Numbered from the stretch's first letter, positions 1 to 24,556 are shown. The stretch: 64,000 nucleotides of DNA from Rhynochetos jubatus (GCA_027574665.1 CM050648.1:66729363-66793362), one strand, 5' to 3'. Notes: generated from the letters alone by a model not told the origin. Translations and numbers: made by a program.

Positions 1-13474
<13,474 letters not shown>

Positions 13475-13706
13475 GGAGGCTTAGATTGTATATTAGGAAA
13501 AATTTCTTCACCAAAAGGGTTGTCAGGCACTGGAACAGGCTGCACGGGGAAGTGGTTGAGTCACCACCCCTGCAGGTACTTAACAAACATGTAGACGTAG
13601 TGCTTAGGGATGTGGTTTAGTGGTGGGCTGGGCAATATTAGGTTAATGGTTGGACTTGATGATCTTAAGGATTTTTCCCAACCTAAACAATTCTATGATT
13701 CTATGA
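13475..13706 (+). mobile_element. CR1 LINE fragment, 3' end
   Basis: Matches the CR1 3' region: ATTAGGAAAAATTTCTTCACC, GGCACTGGAACAGGCTGC, GGTTGGACTTGATGATCTTA and the terminal ATTCTATGATTCTATGA. It is 5'-truncated, as is usual for CR1, and lies antisense to GABBR2. Confidence 0.9.
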
Positions 13707-15050
13707 CTCAACATCTGATAATATTATTATAGGTGGACAACTTATAGTACTCATTAGTAATTCTTACATACGCACACATTTCAAACATTTATTACTCAGA
13801 AAGAGCCCATTTACTAACACAGTCCTGAGCAGAATTCATAGAGGGATAATTCCAACAAAGCAACATGAACAGTAATTAAATATTGTTTAAGAAAATGTTA
13901 TCAGTGCCAAAAGAGCTATGATTTATAATTACAAAAGGAAGCGTCTTTATGTAAAATCCTCCTTGATTAAGCAGAGGAAAGCAAAAGTAACATTTACACA
14001 TTTAGTCTCTCCATCCATAAAGGATGAAACATTTTTTATCCCAACACTAACTAGGAAAGGTGTTACACGGATATTGCCAAAGTTAAGATAAATGAGCATT
14101 TCTAAGGAATGAGTCATCTCATCCATAAATAGATGTCTGAACCAGGTGAGATGAATTGCACCCTGGAAGTGCCTCTGTCTTTTCTCCATTAACTATAAAT
14201 GGAGCTTAGATGACTCTCAGATACAGACAGTTACAGACAGCTGAACTGCAGCTGAATCCCAGACCTCAAAATCCAAACCTGTCTGAAAATGGTGTTCCAG
14301 TACCAGTAACATCCATTGAAACTTAGAAAACCCAAACATCCCTTACCTTCATAAAATGTTTTCAGGACAAGGTCAGAGGAGCAGGCTACTTCCCTGCATC
14401 CTTTCTCAATTTGACCACCCAAACGCCAAGGGAGAACACACAGGTTCTTCTTCTACTACTTGGCTAGTAGAGGAGGTTTGAACAAATCATTGGTTTTGTG
14501 GAAAGCTTGGAAGTCTTCATCTACCTGGGACTTTTTCTTTCAGAAAACCAGGGCCAAGTTTGAAGTTCTAACGTGCACACAGTTTCTGTACTGAAGCTAT
14601 AGTTACTTACTAATGGTTTAATTCCATCAGACTCAAGGGACTATGCCAACATTTACAAAAACATCTGTATCAAGTAAGTGTTGTAATCAACCGAAAACTA
14701 TGAATATAAGCCCCAGTGGAAACTAAAAGGAAAGAAACATTTACCTAATATAAAAATCAGATGATGTTTTTCAGTAATCCTCCAAAGTAGCAATCCACAT
14801 TTCTCAGACTTCCTAAATGCGTAAAGGTCAGCAATATTCAACCTAAGATTTTATTCTATTCTATTTCTGAGCTATGGTAATAGTTGTCCTCATTGCAATA
14901 TGAGGTGCTGGAGTATTTGGGCTTTAGGCTTTCTAGGAGTGGAGGGACAGATTTACCTAAAGTTTGAGAACAGTTTAATAAAGTGTTTCATTCATTTACT
15001 TTCCACTTTGAATGCACTGCTCCAAACAGTTTTGATTAGGTCAACTTTGT

Positions 15051-15092
15051 GGGGGGGAAAAAAAAAAAACCAAACAAAAAACAAAAAACCCC
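15051..15092. repeat. G7-A12 followed by A/C-rich low-complexity sequence
   Basis: Seven G, twelve A, then CCAAACAAAAAACAAAAAACCCC. Confidence 0.8.
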
Positions 15093-15773
15093 TATGGTTT
15101 AAACCTTATAAGTCTATATTTTTTATTCCAGGGGAAAAGAGACACCACTTCAGGGATATAAGAGGATATAAGATGATAATGCTAATATAAATAAAAATGA
15201 AATTTTTACCATATGAACCATGCTTCAGCTACATGTTCCTTCATTTTAGAAAAACACAGAAGTTACCTTCTAGCTCTTCTGACCCAAACAGGTCTGGTGT
15301 GATATTACTGAGCAGAAACAAGTAATTGGAAGATTTAAAAAAACCCAAAACCTCTTTTTCTCCATTGTGTATCATTTTCATTCAAAGAACTTTTTTTAAC
15401 TTGCACTTGTCTATCAAATTGTGGCACCCTTTCCTGTTTTATTAAGACTGGAATTTTGTAGCACATTGCACTAAGGACTGTAACTTTAATCCATTTGGAA
15501 ACTAAAGTTAGAAGAAGCTAAACTGAAGATACGTGACAGTAAAGTAGTAATGCATTTTTTACAGTGTTACGCACTGAAATTTCATACTAATGTTTAAGTT
15601 TCAAAAATAATTTAAAAACATTTTGGAGTCTTTAAAGTAAGAAGCATAACATACTCATTAACTTTCTTCTGTCTTATATACTAATATACTAATACCATTT
15701 CTGTGACCACTGGGACTATTATCTGAGGTAACAATTGATTTACAAGCCCAAATTCCCACCTTCTGCACATGCA

Positions 15774-15930
15774 AGTTGACCAGAGAGGTGGTAGAAGCTC
15801 CATCCCTGGAAACATTCAAGGTCAGGTTGGACAGGGCTCTGAGCAACCTGATCTAGTTGAAGATGTCTCAGTTGGAACTAGATAACCTTTAAAGGTCCCT
15901 TCCAACCCAAACTATTCTATAATTCTATGA
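15774..15930 (+). mobile_element. CR1 LINE fragment, 3' end
   Basis: Starts in the CCAGAGAGGTGGTAGAAGC block and runs through CCATCCCTGGAAACATTCAAG to a TTCTATAATTCTATGA terminus. A short internal deletion has removed the usual GCAGGG palindrome between GATGTC and GTTGGAACTAG. Confidence 0.9.
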
Positions 15931-17696
15931 AAATTGCTTTCCTTCTCACTTTGAAGCCTACAATCCAGAAGTTTGAAAACCAGTTTCAGTAGTGGCAGTC
16001 TTCACAATAGGAACCACATCCTTCCCTTTGGATATCCTCACACTACTCCATATGTCAAATAATATACATACTATCTTACAGGCTAACTGAAAGGCTACAT
16101 AACGTAGGATATGTGGGGAAAATGATCTCTCCCAGATGCTCAACCATGGTTCCATCTACAGAAAGGACTTCCGTAAAATTTATCTGTAAATCCCAACTGG
16201 TGCCCAAGTCTCTTAACAGCTGTCACTATGTTCTGATCTATATTATTTTACATTACTTTGGACAATGACCTACATAATTTCTGATAAGACTTACCAATAA
16301 GTTCAATTTTATTATCATTTGATGCTGTAAGAAGGTTCAAATGGCCAAACACAACTAGTATTTTTTCTATTTGGGAAATTCATTATTCAGTGCAGTAAAC
16401 ATTGACAAAGTGTCACTTCAGTCCATAGCGTAATGAATCTTCAAAGAGCCTCCTATAGTATTCATTCAAGTAAAACTGTTCCCTATGTCTTTTGAAGACA
16501 TTCTGTCATGAGAACTTAATGCTACAATTAAAACTTTTGTAGGATGCAGTTGGTCCAGCCTTTAACTGTATGAAAAATAAATCCTCTAAAATAAATCCTA
16601 TCTAGAACAGACAACTTAGAGGCAGAATACTGCTTTAAGAATCAGTCCTTGATGACTTGACTCTACCAAATATACACGTGATGGTGTATGCTGTCGCACT
16701 TGAAACTACTATACTCTTTCAAGATGGGTCTTAGGTAAAATCATGGACTTGTTAAAAAATTGTAGCTGCTTACCAGATCACCCTTAGTATTCTGATGGTT
16801 ACCAAACAGATTCTACTGGCTAAAGATGAAGCTCCTGTTCAGAACAGCACAAGAATATGCAGGAAAATAATACACAATCAAAAATATTTTTGATAAAGAG
16901 AATAAGACAACAGATATTTGACCACTTTCAAGAGCTCCCAACGCTTCTGTTTCTTAAAGCAGCATCCTATCCTCATATGTAAGATTTTCTATGACAGCGG
17001 AAACGGGGAGGGGAAGTCCAGAAAACAAAATTATCAGGGTCTATGTCCTTCATATAAGCTCAAAGCATCCTGTAACAGAAGATTTGCCCTAAGCGAGAGC
17101 TGAAGATCCAGATACCATGATGATCTGGCTGAAGTAAAACAACTATGATCCTATGATCCATGTCCTTCCCTTTTCTTTTCTGGGCCATCAGTGCACCCAA
17201 AAAATACCAATTAAGGCTTTAAATTAAACCTCCATCTCACCTGCAAATTAAACTCAAGAGTCTGTTGACTTGTTTAATAAAGACTTCCTTGAGGAAGAGG
17301 CATCAACCTTCAGAACACTGAAGCATTGATTCCTGTGGAAGCTATTCCTGCTAAAGAAAGGAGCAGACATGTAGGAACTGTGTGGTGTCTATATACACAC
17401 ATCTGACTACTGCTGCTACGACTTACGGACAGCAGTGGCCATATTCTGCCCTACTATTAATTTGCCAACTATTAATTGCTGTAGGAAACCTCACTTGAGT
17501 CTACCTATCAGTGAACGCTTCCTGAAGGAATGTCTTGATTCTACTGTTGTTTCCAAACCAAAAAGAGGAGAGGCGATACTAGAAAATGTCAGAAAGGCAC
17601 ATAAAATGGAAGTGGATCACATGCAAAATTAATGATATCTAACATTTAGTTAGCATGTTAATGCCACCCATTGCCTCAGGAAAAAGGATAAAATGG

Positions 17697-17711
17697 AAAA
17701 AAAAAAAAAAA
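17697..17711. repeat. Poly(A) tract of 15
   Basis: Fifteen A between AAAATGG and GGCGC. Confidence 0.8.
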
Positions 17712-18062
17712 GGCGCAAACTCAAGCCCAATAAAAGCCTAATAAAATATTTCAACTACTTAACTGTATTTTGAAAAGGTGCCATGCACTTGTTACAAAAA
17801 CCAATTGTGCTTTTGTGGGAAGCCCACGAACTTGGCCCCCTGTCCCTTATATGTAATGGCAAGTTGAAGTTCAAGGCTGCTTAAAGGAGTGAGAAAGTTG
17901 CCAGAACTCTGCAATAGAAACAACGGTTGATGTTGAAATGGCACAGTCTGGCATAAGGTGAGCTACAGTGGATACTGTCACCTGGGGAGAAGCAAGTCAC
18001 AGGCTAAAGTATTATTTTTGCTTCTAATCTCTCTTTCTCTCTCTCCCTCTCCTTCCCCCTAG

Positions 18063-18120
18063 GAACTAATAATGGCACTATCATCTATTACGTTGCTCAT
18101 TCTCCCAAATTCATCATGAG
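18063..18120 (+). other. Candidate cryptic exon antisense to GABBR2
   Basis: A 30-base pyrimidine-rich tract (18028-18060) ends in CCCCCTAG and is followed by 58 bases open in one frame, then ATGAG|GTACGTGACT. The two signals look like a good acceptor and donor on the plus strand. Nothing else supports transcription, and the short peptide matches nothing I know. Confidence 0.2.
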
Positions 18121-20327
18121 GTACGTGACTGTCCTCTGCTGAATGCTTTGGAGAGCAACCAGTTCTCTTAAAAAAAAAAAACAAGCAAAAATGTGTAGAA
18201 GTCATAATCACATTCTTTTTCAAATCAGGATTTTAGATAAGCAAGTTAGTTAATACCTCAGTTAACCCATGCTAGATAATTAATCCCGTTAATATATGCT
18301 ATGTTAACTTTAAATTACATCCACCTTTTAATCTAAATTAATGTAAGGTAAAGCAAGATAAAGTAGTGGCTCTATTAGAGCAATTTCATCCTATTTTCTA
18401 GGACTACTGGATGATTAAACACTATTTTGAGTTTGAGGATCATCCCTTGGAACTCCAAGTTTAAAGAACATACAGAAGCTATATTAACTTTTTTTTTTGA
18501 ATACTGAAGAAAACCTTGCAACAATGTTTCCTGCAATGGCGTATGGCTGTTATTTCACACTTTATTTACTTCAGAATCCTCAGAAGGATGCCATATGGTG
18601 GTGATAATTTACTGTACTTGAGCGTCTCAGTTTGATTCACATACTTCCTCCACTGAGATTTCAATTGTCAGCTAAGGCTGCACTCCAGTTACCTGTGGAA
18701 AGTCCTTCTAGAAAAGAAAATTTCCCCTGGCTCTTGTACACACCTTTTTGAACCTTTAATGCCTTCATTAATTGCTCCTTCTCTTCTCCTTTGGCAGACT
18801 CACATATTCTGAAATTTCTTCCTTCTACTGTCTTTTCCTAAAGATTCTTAAATCACAATAATTCTTGCCATATCTTACATCAAGTCCTTTATAAATAAAT
18901 TTTGCACATTATTTTATGTTATTGTGAATGGGTTTCTGAGTAGGCATTATGCTGCATCTTGGCATATTGTCTTAAGCAGCCTTACTGTGGTTGCACTCAT
19001 TCTTAGAGCAATGTAGTTAAAAATACCATGGTGGCATCTTTTCATTTCATTGGCTTCACATTCTCTTTTCCTGCAGAGGAAACCGCCAGGGTCACATTAA
19101 TACAAGCTATTTGGTTTAAGAAAGTAAATCCAATTTTACCCATTAATGTAAAATGTAAGAAAAAATATAAGCAGTTTATCAGTACTGTCTGAGATTACGT
19201 CCCTAATTCCATATGGGAACCAGAAGACAAAACCTTCTAGGTTGCTTGAGAAGCACTTGAAGTGTTTTGTGACAGAAATTAAGCAAGTGGTTTCATTCTG
19301 TCTTTGGGCAACTTGTTGGTAGCTTCAGGTGGTGAAAATGATGTTTATTTATTACGGACTGGAGATCATCTCCTTGGCTGTGTGCACTAATACTTTTTAC
19401 TGTTGTTGCCTTTTTTATTTTAACATTACGGATTGTGCCTGGAATCTACGGAACACCTGGAATCAGGCTTTACTTTTCTGTATCCCCACAAGAGCTAACA
19501 ACAATCTGGCATGAAAAAATGTTCTGTACCTTCATAAGCATATGCAATGCTTTATTTTAGGTCTCCTTGGGAGGAGAGAATACACGTAGCGTCATTAAGG
19601 GGTATGCATTTGACTTCACTGGAATTGAACAATCTCCTTAAAAATAACTTCTATCTATTTCTGAGTTTGTTACGTGTTTTCAATTGGTCTGATGGTTAAT
19701 GCCCACTTAGCATTTTTTAAAAGAACTGTAAGACTAATACACTGTAACATTAATCTCTCTCCTTTAAACAAGAAAGAGACCAAGAAGCACAGGGAATAAT
19801 CCCAGTAGCAAACTTCGTTCTAGCAAGAAGCAGCTGTACAGAACGGGGAGTCAGGAGAAAGATATTTATTTTTTTTAGATTCTATATTTTTTTTTTTTTT
19901 ACAGAACATTTCTGTTGAAGCTCTGCAGACATTTAAATTTAAAATTGTTGATCAGAATAATTCTTTGAATTTTCATCTATTTATTAATTTTAATGCTCAG
20001 AGAATTTGGTAGATAAGTACTTGGATCACATAAAGGGTCGAGACCTTACTGTGTACCTCTGCAAAATTCATGACACATAAACATACTTTCTCATGTTAGA
20101 GCTCTGACAATAAGGGATTTTCTTTGTTAACAGTGTAAAGAGATAGCAATAACCATGTTCTACAAAACAGACAAAAAATATTGTACTGGAGTTTCTGGTC
20201 TACTGCGGGCATTTCCAAGGTAGTTTTCAGACAGGTATGAATGTGCTCTAGCCATTCTTGTAGGCAACAAACAGGAACATCAACCTATGTAACCACAAGG
20301 AGTTACAACAGGTAACTAAGCAGTTCA

Positions 20328-20335
20328 CTCTATGG
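20328..20335. repeat. Left 8-bp target-site duplication of the hAT element
   Basis: CTCTATGG immediately precedes the CAGTG terminus and is repeated exactly at 23504-23511. Confidence 0.93.
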
Positions 20336-20723
20336 CAGTGATCTCCAAACTTTTTGATCATGCACCCCTGTCAGTAAAAAACTGGTGAGCAAGCATCCTC
20401 AATGTTTTTATTTTGTCCTTATTATAAAGCATAAACAAAAAAATAGAAATTTTAAAGGATAAGATAAAAATGAAGTAATATTTTGAAAGTATTTTATCTA
20501 TTAGAGGTAAAAAGAAACCAAACCCTTCTTTCTTTCACTAAGGTAATGTGATTAATATCCTTCATTATTTTTTAAACTCCTGGTTTAACACTTAGTGATA
20601 CAACAATTTAAGGTCTGGTTCTAAATCCAGTTTATTTTAACACTTGGTTTTAATGGTGCTAGCTGAAAATGGTACTTCCCAAACATATGTAGATGTAAAT
20701 GGAGGACGTACCTCACTGCCTGC

Positions 20724-20728
20724 ACTTA
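20724..20728. repeat. Target-site duplication of the solo LTR (left copy)
   Basis: ACTTA, identical to 21542-21546. Both copies lie in hAT-derived sequence. Confidence 0.85.
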
Positions 20729-21541
20729 CATCATGGTTTAGCTCTGGTGAGCAAAATACCATGAAGCTAGTCCCAAAGATTCCCCCTCCCTTCCTCCAGT
20801 GGAGGGGGAGAATCAGAGGAAAAAGAAATAAGGAAGCTCGTAAAACGGAGATGAGAACTATCTACTAATTGAATCTAAATTAATATATACAAATACTACT
20901 ACTAATAAGTACTTAAAATAACAGAAAACAAAACATGATACAATTATGATACAGTTGCTCACCACCCACTGACCAATGCACAACCAGGTGCTGAGAAGTG
21001 AGAGACCCAGAGAGCCTGACAGCCGCAGCCCGAGAGCGATGGCAGCCCGAGAGCAATCGCAGCCCGAGAGCCGCAGTCACAGCAGATTCCAAGTGAACCC
21101 TGTCAGCAATAGCATGACCGGGAAAACTAAACAAACCTACCAACGAGCCAGCACAGGAGTTAGCAAAGCACCTAACGCAGGAGTCAGGGAGAGTGTTAGC
21201 AAATGTACAGGAGTAAAAGAGCAAGCGAGAAAGAGAGTAAAGGCTCCCAGACCCCCTCCTCACCTATGCCCTGAGCATGACGTACTATGGAATGAAACAC
21301 TTCCATGGTCAGTTTGGGTCAGCTGTCTGAGCTGTGTGTCCCCTACACTGCCTGTAGCGAGAGAGAGCTGGGAATGCAGCTGCAGTATCAGAAGCTGAGA
21401 GGGAGACCTTGAATTCAGTGCAACCATTCCCTAGCATCAGCTGAGACCTTATGAGTACTTCTCTCAGCGTAAATCCAGGAATACGGCTTCATAACAGCCA
21501 TGGTAAAAAGAGTGAACTCTTTCCTGACTGAACCCACCACA
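20729..21541 (-). mobile_element. Solo LTR of an avian endogenous retrovirus-like element, nested in the hAT element
   Basis: Read on the minus strand it starts TGTGGTGGGTTC at 21541 and ends AAACCATGATG at 20729. I recognise the LTR family from bird genomes: a start related to TGCTGGTTTTGGCTGGG, an internal AGCTGACCCAAACTGACCA block (found at about 21310-21330), the GTCATGCTCAG block and a GAGCAACTGTAT block. It is flanked by the 5-bp direct repeat ACTTA at 20724-20728 and 21542-21546, which fixes the ends. Length is 813 bp with no internal viral region, so it is a solo LTR left by recombination. The terminal CA expected at the 3' end has become TG. A 5-bp duplication suits ERVL- or gammaretrovirus-like insertions; the exact class is uncertain. 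Confidence 0.88.
21025..21071. repeat. Three-copy 17-bp tandem repeat inside the LTR
   Basis: GCAGCCCGAGAGC occurs at 21025-21037, 21042-21054 and 21059-21071, giving a 17-bp period. It creates open frames of 116 and 140 codons on opposite strands that look fortuitous. Confidence 0.85.
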
Positions 21542-21546
21542 ACTTA
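21542..21546. repeat. Target-site duplication of the solo LTR (right copy)
   Basis: ACTTA, identical to 20724-20728, immediately outside the TG terminus of the minus-strand LTR. Confidence 0.85.
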
Positions 21547-23382
21547 CTAAACCACAAGATTCATTTTTTAGTTCCACCCACCAATGCCATAAAGGTTTTC
21601 GTTGAATTTTGGCTAATAAGTTTCCACCTGCCCTGATGGCAATCAGTTTTCTTGCAAACTAATCAGAAGGTGTTGCATTTTTATATATTTAACAACTTGG
21701 TTCAACATACACTGAAACTTCTGTTGGAAAGATTTGCAAATAGGCTGAAAAATTCAGTTTCCATGGTTTTTAAGTGTAAAGATATCGGAGTTTTTATTAG
21801 GCGACTGGCTTGCATAATTTTTGTCAACAAAATCATGTAACAAACAAATAATTTCTAAACATCTGTTTCTAAAAGACCCTCCATAGCACAAGTTTCCTCT
21901 GAAAAGCAGTGATTTTCTCACTCATTGTTAAAGCATCACCTTCACAACAGAGGGACACATTAAGTGTGTTTATTTTTTTGATAATATCTGCTAATGGACA
22001 ACTTCTCTTCAGTAAGAGGTAAGATCAGAAATTTTGAAACACTTGTGGTTTTGTAAAAGAAAAATGCACAACATCTACAAGTTTGACAACTTTTTTAAGC
22101 ACTGCACCATAAGAAAACCCGTGAACGTCTGTGAGGTACCAAAGATTACTGTGAGATGGGAAGTCTTCATGAAAGAGTATTGTAAATATTTGAAGATGGG
22201 GTTTTTAAAATAAAATTAACCACATTGATAACACCCTGCACTTCATGCACTTTTTGTTCCAGTTTCTTTGCTGCAAGAGCTTGCCTATGACTGACACAGC
22301 GAAGGAATTTCACGTGTAATGTTAGCTAGCTCTGTAGCCTTACCCTGGAATATATGTTTTATTCCAGCCTCTCCATTAGTGGTTACACTTACAAAGTTTG
22401 CCATAGAACATTTTTCTTATTTAAGAAGTCATTTACTGTCAAGAATGTATCTTCTGCAGTACATTTTCTCTTTAGTGGCTCACAAAAAAGTACTCCGTTA
22501 TCTGCTTCACTATTGAAGCTGAATCCAGCCAATACCATAAGCTGAGACATGTTAGAAACGTGTACTTTCACTGCATGATTTGTTCTAATATCTGTTTCTT
22601 CATCTCTCCAGCAACTCTTCAACTCTTCTGTGCATCTTCCAACAGTATTTGCTCACAAAGGAATGGACTTCAGTTTGCTGCAGTATTGTTTTCCATGTTA
22701 GTCGTTTTTACTGCAGCAGGAAGAAGAGTTACCCCATAGTACAGGAAAAAATTGCAGAGGTTTGTCTTTATGATCTGGATGCTTAACTTTTAAATGTTTT
22801 TCTCATCAAAATGGCTTCATACAGCATCAATAGCTGTGTCAAGGTACAATATACACTTAGGGTGAGTTTCCTTGTTAGAAACAGTAGCTATAAATCTATA
22901 TTTCAAATAGTCTTCTTCATAGTTTTGCTTTTTTTGGCCAACTTCTGTCAGACCTGGTTAGCTTGTCATTGTTTTTTCCATAATGTGGCTGATGAAGAGC
23001 TGGTACTAGCAGTAGCAGAAGTGTCAGCTCTGCAATTTCTTCTTGTTTCCTTGTACTGACATTATCAGTAGTATCTTCAATCTGCACTTTCTTCGCAGGA
23101 TTCTTTATAAGCCACTTGTCCATTTTGTAGTTTATTAAAAACCGGATAATATAATCCATAAATCCACTAACTGGGCACAGGTAAACTATAATACATCACA
23201 ATATGCTGGAAGGGAATGAATGAGTGAGGATGCCACTGGCAGCCCCTCTGCGTTGCAAAGTGCCCACTCTTCCCTCAGGGCACCTCATGAGCCCTACACC
23301 TGACCATCTGACATACGGACAGATTAAATGCACCAATGTCAACCTGCATATTAAATATTAGTAAAGCTTAATTTCTCCCTTC

Positions 23383-23399
23383 TTTTTTTTTTTTTTTTT
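23383..23399. repeat. Poly(T) tract of 17 inside the hAT element
   Basis: Seventeen T about 100 bp from the right terminus of the hAT element. Confidence 0.8.
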
Positions 23400-23503
23400 A
23401 GATAATAACAAATATAAATGGAAGTTCAACCATTTTCTCCCTGCACCCCAACAGATTGTCTTGCACACCCCCTGGCGTACACACACCCGTTTGGAGACCA
23501 CTG

Positions 23504-23511
23504 CTCTATGG
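23504..23511. repeat. Right 8-bp target-site duplication of the hAT element
   Basis: CTCTATGG immediately follows the CACTG terminus and is identical to 20328-20335. The perfect match confirms both element boundaries. Confidence 0.93.
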
Positions 23512-24251
23512 CATCCTTAGCCCTACTCACTCTTTAGCTAGGCATAGTTCAGAGTTTGCCAGCATCTATCTGGATTGTGGCATGGAGTGAAGGCAATCTG
23601 TGCCCACCTGCAAAAAGACATACCCTTCAAGACATATGCCTATAAAAAGAGACATATGCTTAAAGTACCTAGAGTCCCTATACACTTCTCCTCCAAGACT
23701 CAAGATGGCCAATTCTATCCAGTTTCTCCACTAAAAGCAATGCCAAGAAAAAAATCAAAATTTAGAGGAAAACTGTAAGATTGATTTGCAATTTGGAAAC
23801 AGACTGTACAGTAAAAGACTAAATGGGGTCTAAGATGGATTAAGACAGAACTGAATCATGATGATACAGTCTGTACATGATAAATTACCTACTTAAGGAG
23901 ATTTTCTAACTCCAATCTCTCTAATCTAGCAGACAAAAATACATAAAATACAGCAACTGGAAGTTAAAGATGAAGTAAGACACATTTTTTAATACGTGTC
24001 TCTAGCCATTAGGACAGGAACAAAGAATATAGTAAATTTCCCAGCCTTCTAGTTCTTGAGCATGAATACATGGGGAACAACAGGATTACACACACATGAA
24101 TTCAATTCTGTAGCATTTTTCTTTAGCTAAACAAGAAAATATCTGGGTTATGACTATGCAACAATGATTTCATGCTACAGACATAACTCAGCTTTCACAT
24201 TTTGAACTTCCATTTCACTGGCAGCAACCTCAGCACAAAGAAGTAACGTGA

Positions 24252-24556
24252 TGTACTGAGTCTGGCTGGAATGAAGTTATGAAGTCAACTTTCTTCACAG
24301 CTGCCTGTGTGGTGCTGTGCTTCGTATTTGTGGTTAAAACAGTGATGATAAGCAACCGGTGTTTTGACTACAGACAAACAGTGCTTGCAGAACGCCACGG
24401 CTTTTTTTCTCTGTCCCCGTGCTCCCAAAAGTCAGTTAACTGGCAATAGGTAAGATGTTGGGGGGGGACACAGCCAGGACAGCAGACCCAAGCTGATTGA
24501 AGGGATCCTTCCCTGAGCTTTTATTGCTGAACATGACACGATACGGTAGGGAATAT
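24252..24556 (+). mobile_element. Partial LTR of the same avian family, with an internal inversion
   Basis: Plus-strand sequence follows the same LTR as 20729-21541: a TGGCTGGAATGAAGTTA start, TTCTTCACAG, AAAACAGTGATGATAA, the GGGACACAGCCAGGACAGC block and GACCCAAGCTGATTGAAGGGAT up to 24506. From 24507 to 24556 the sequence matches the LTR only when reverse-complemented, giving ATATTCC, GTCATG and TTCAGCAATAAAAGCTC in that order. The rest of the LTR is absent. No target duplication was found. Confidence 0.75.

Larger units (their letters stand above)
15931..20327. other. Intronic stretch before the hAT element
   Basis: AT-rich. It holds the 15-A tract, the pyrimidine tract and cryptic-exon candidate near 18030-18120, an A12 run at 18170-18181 and a T14 run at 19887-19900. 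Nothing else is recognised. Confidence 0.55.
20598..23123 (-). pseudogene. Decayed hAT transposase with BED zinc finger, split by an LTR
   Basis: Fragments in shifting minus-strand frames follow the order of a Buster/ZBED5-type hAT transposase. A start MDKWLIK lies at about 23123. A BED-finger region near 22740-22940 includes NYEEDYLKY, then PKC, then KHLKVKHPDHKDKPLQFF. GVLFCEPLKRKCTAEDTFL lies near 22430-22510, and RQALAAKKLEQKVHEVQGV near 22232-22290. A helical segment, MSEKITAFQRKLVLWR, lies near 21880-21930. The C-terminal dimerisation tail, LDLEPDLKLLY, is at about 20598-20631, beyond the LTR. Stops and frameshifts separate these pieces. The acidic segment expected between the BED finger and the FCEPL block appears shortened: the frame runs from QIMQ to NMSQLMVLAGF with the usual DEST-type motif missing. 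In its family the protein binds the transposon ends and catalyses excision and insertion; this copy encodes no functional enzyme. Confidence 0.85.
20336..23503 (-). mobile_element. hAT-superfamily DNA transposon (Buster-like), interrupted by a solo LTR
   Basis: The left end reads CAGTGATCTCCAAAC. The reverse complement of the right end reads CAGTGGTCTCCAAAC, a match at 14 of 15 positions. The element is flanked on both sides by the 8-bp sequence CTCTATGG. An 8-bp duplication is diagnostic of hAT, and its central TA fits the nnnTAnnn preference reported for the Buster branch. Length is 3168 bp, or about 2350 bp without the nested LTR and its duplicated target, close to a complete hAT. Transposase remnants lie on the minus strand. 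The copy must be dead, because the remnants carry several stops and frameshifts. It sits in the large GABBR2 intron with its transposase in the same direction as the gene. The family name cannot be settled without a repeat library. Confidence 0.92.

Noticed and set aside
19871..19912. T-rich tract ending in ACAG, resembling a splice acceptor on the plus strand
   Set aside because: No matching donor with a sensible exon follows within a short distance; T-runs are frequent in this intron.
20913..21398. Open frames of 116 and 140 codons on opposite strands
   Set aside because: They lie inside the solo LTR and are extended by its GC-rich 17-bp tandem repeat; LTRs of this kind are non-coding.
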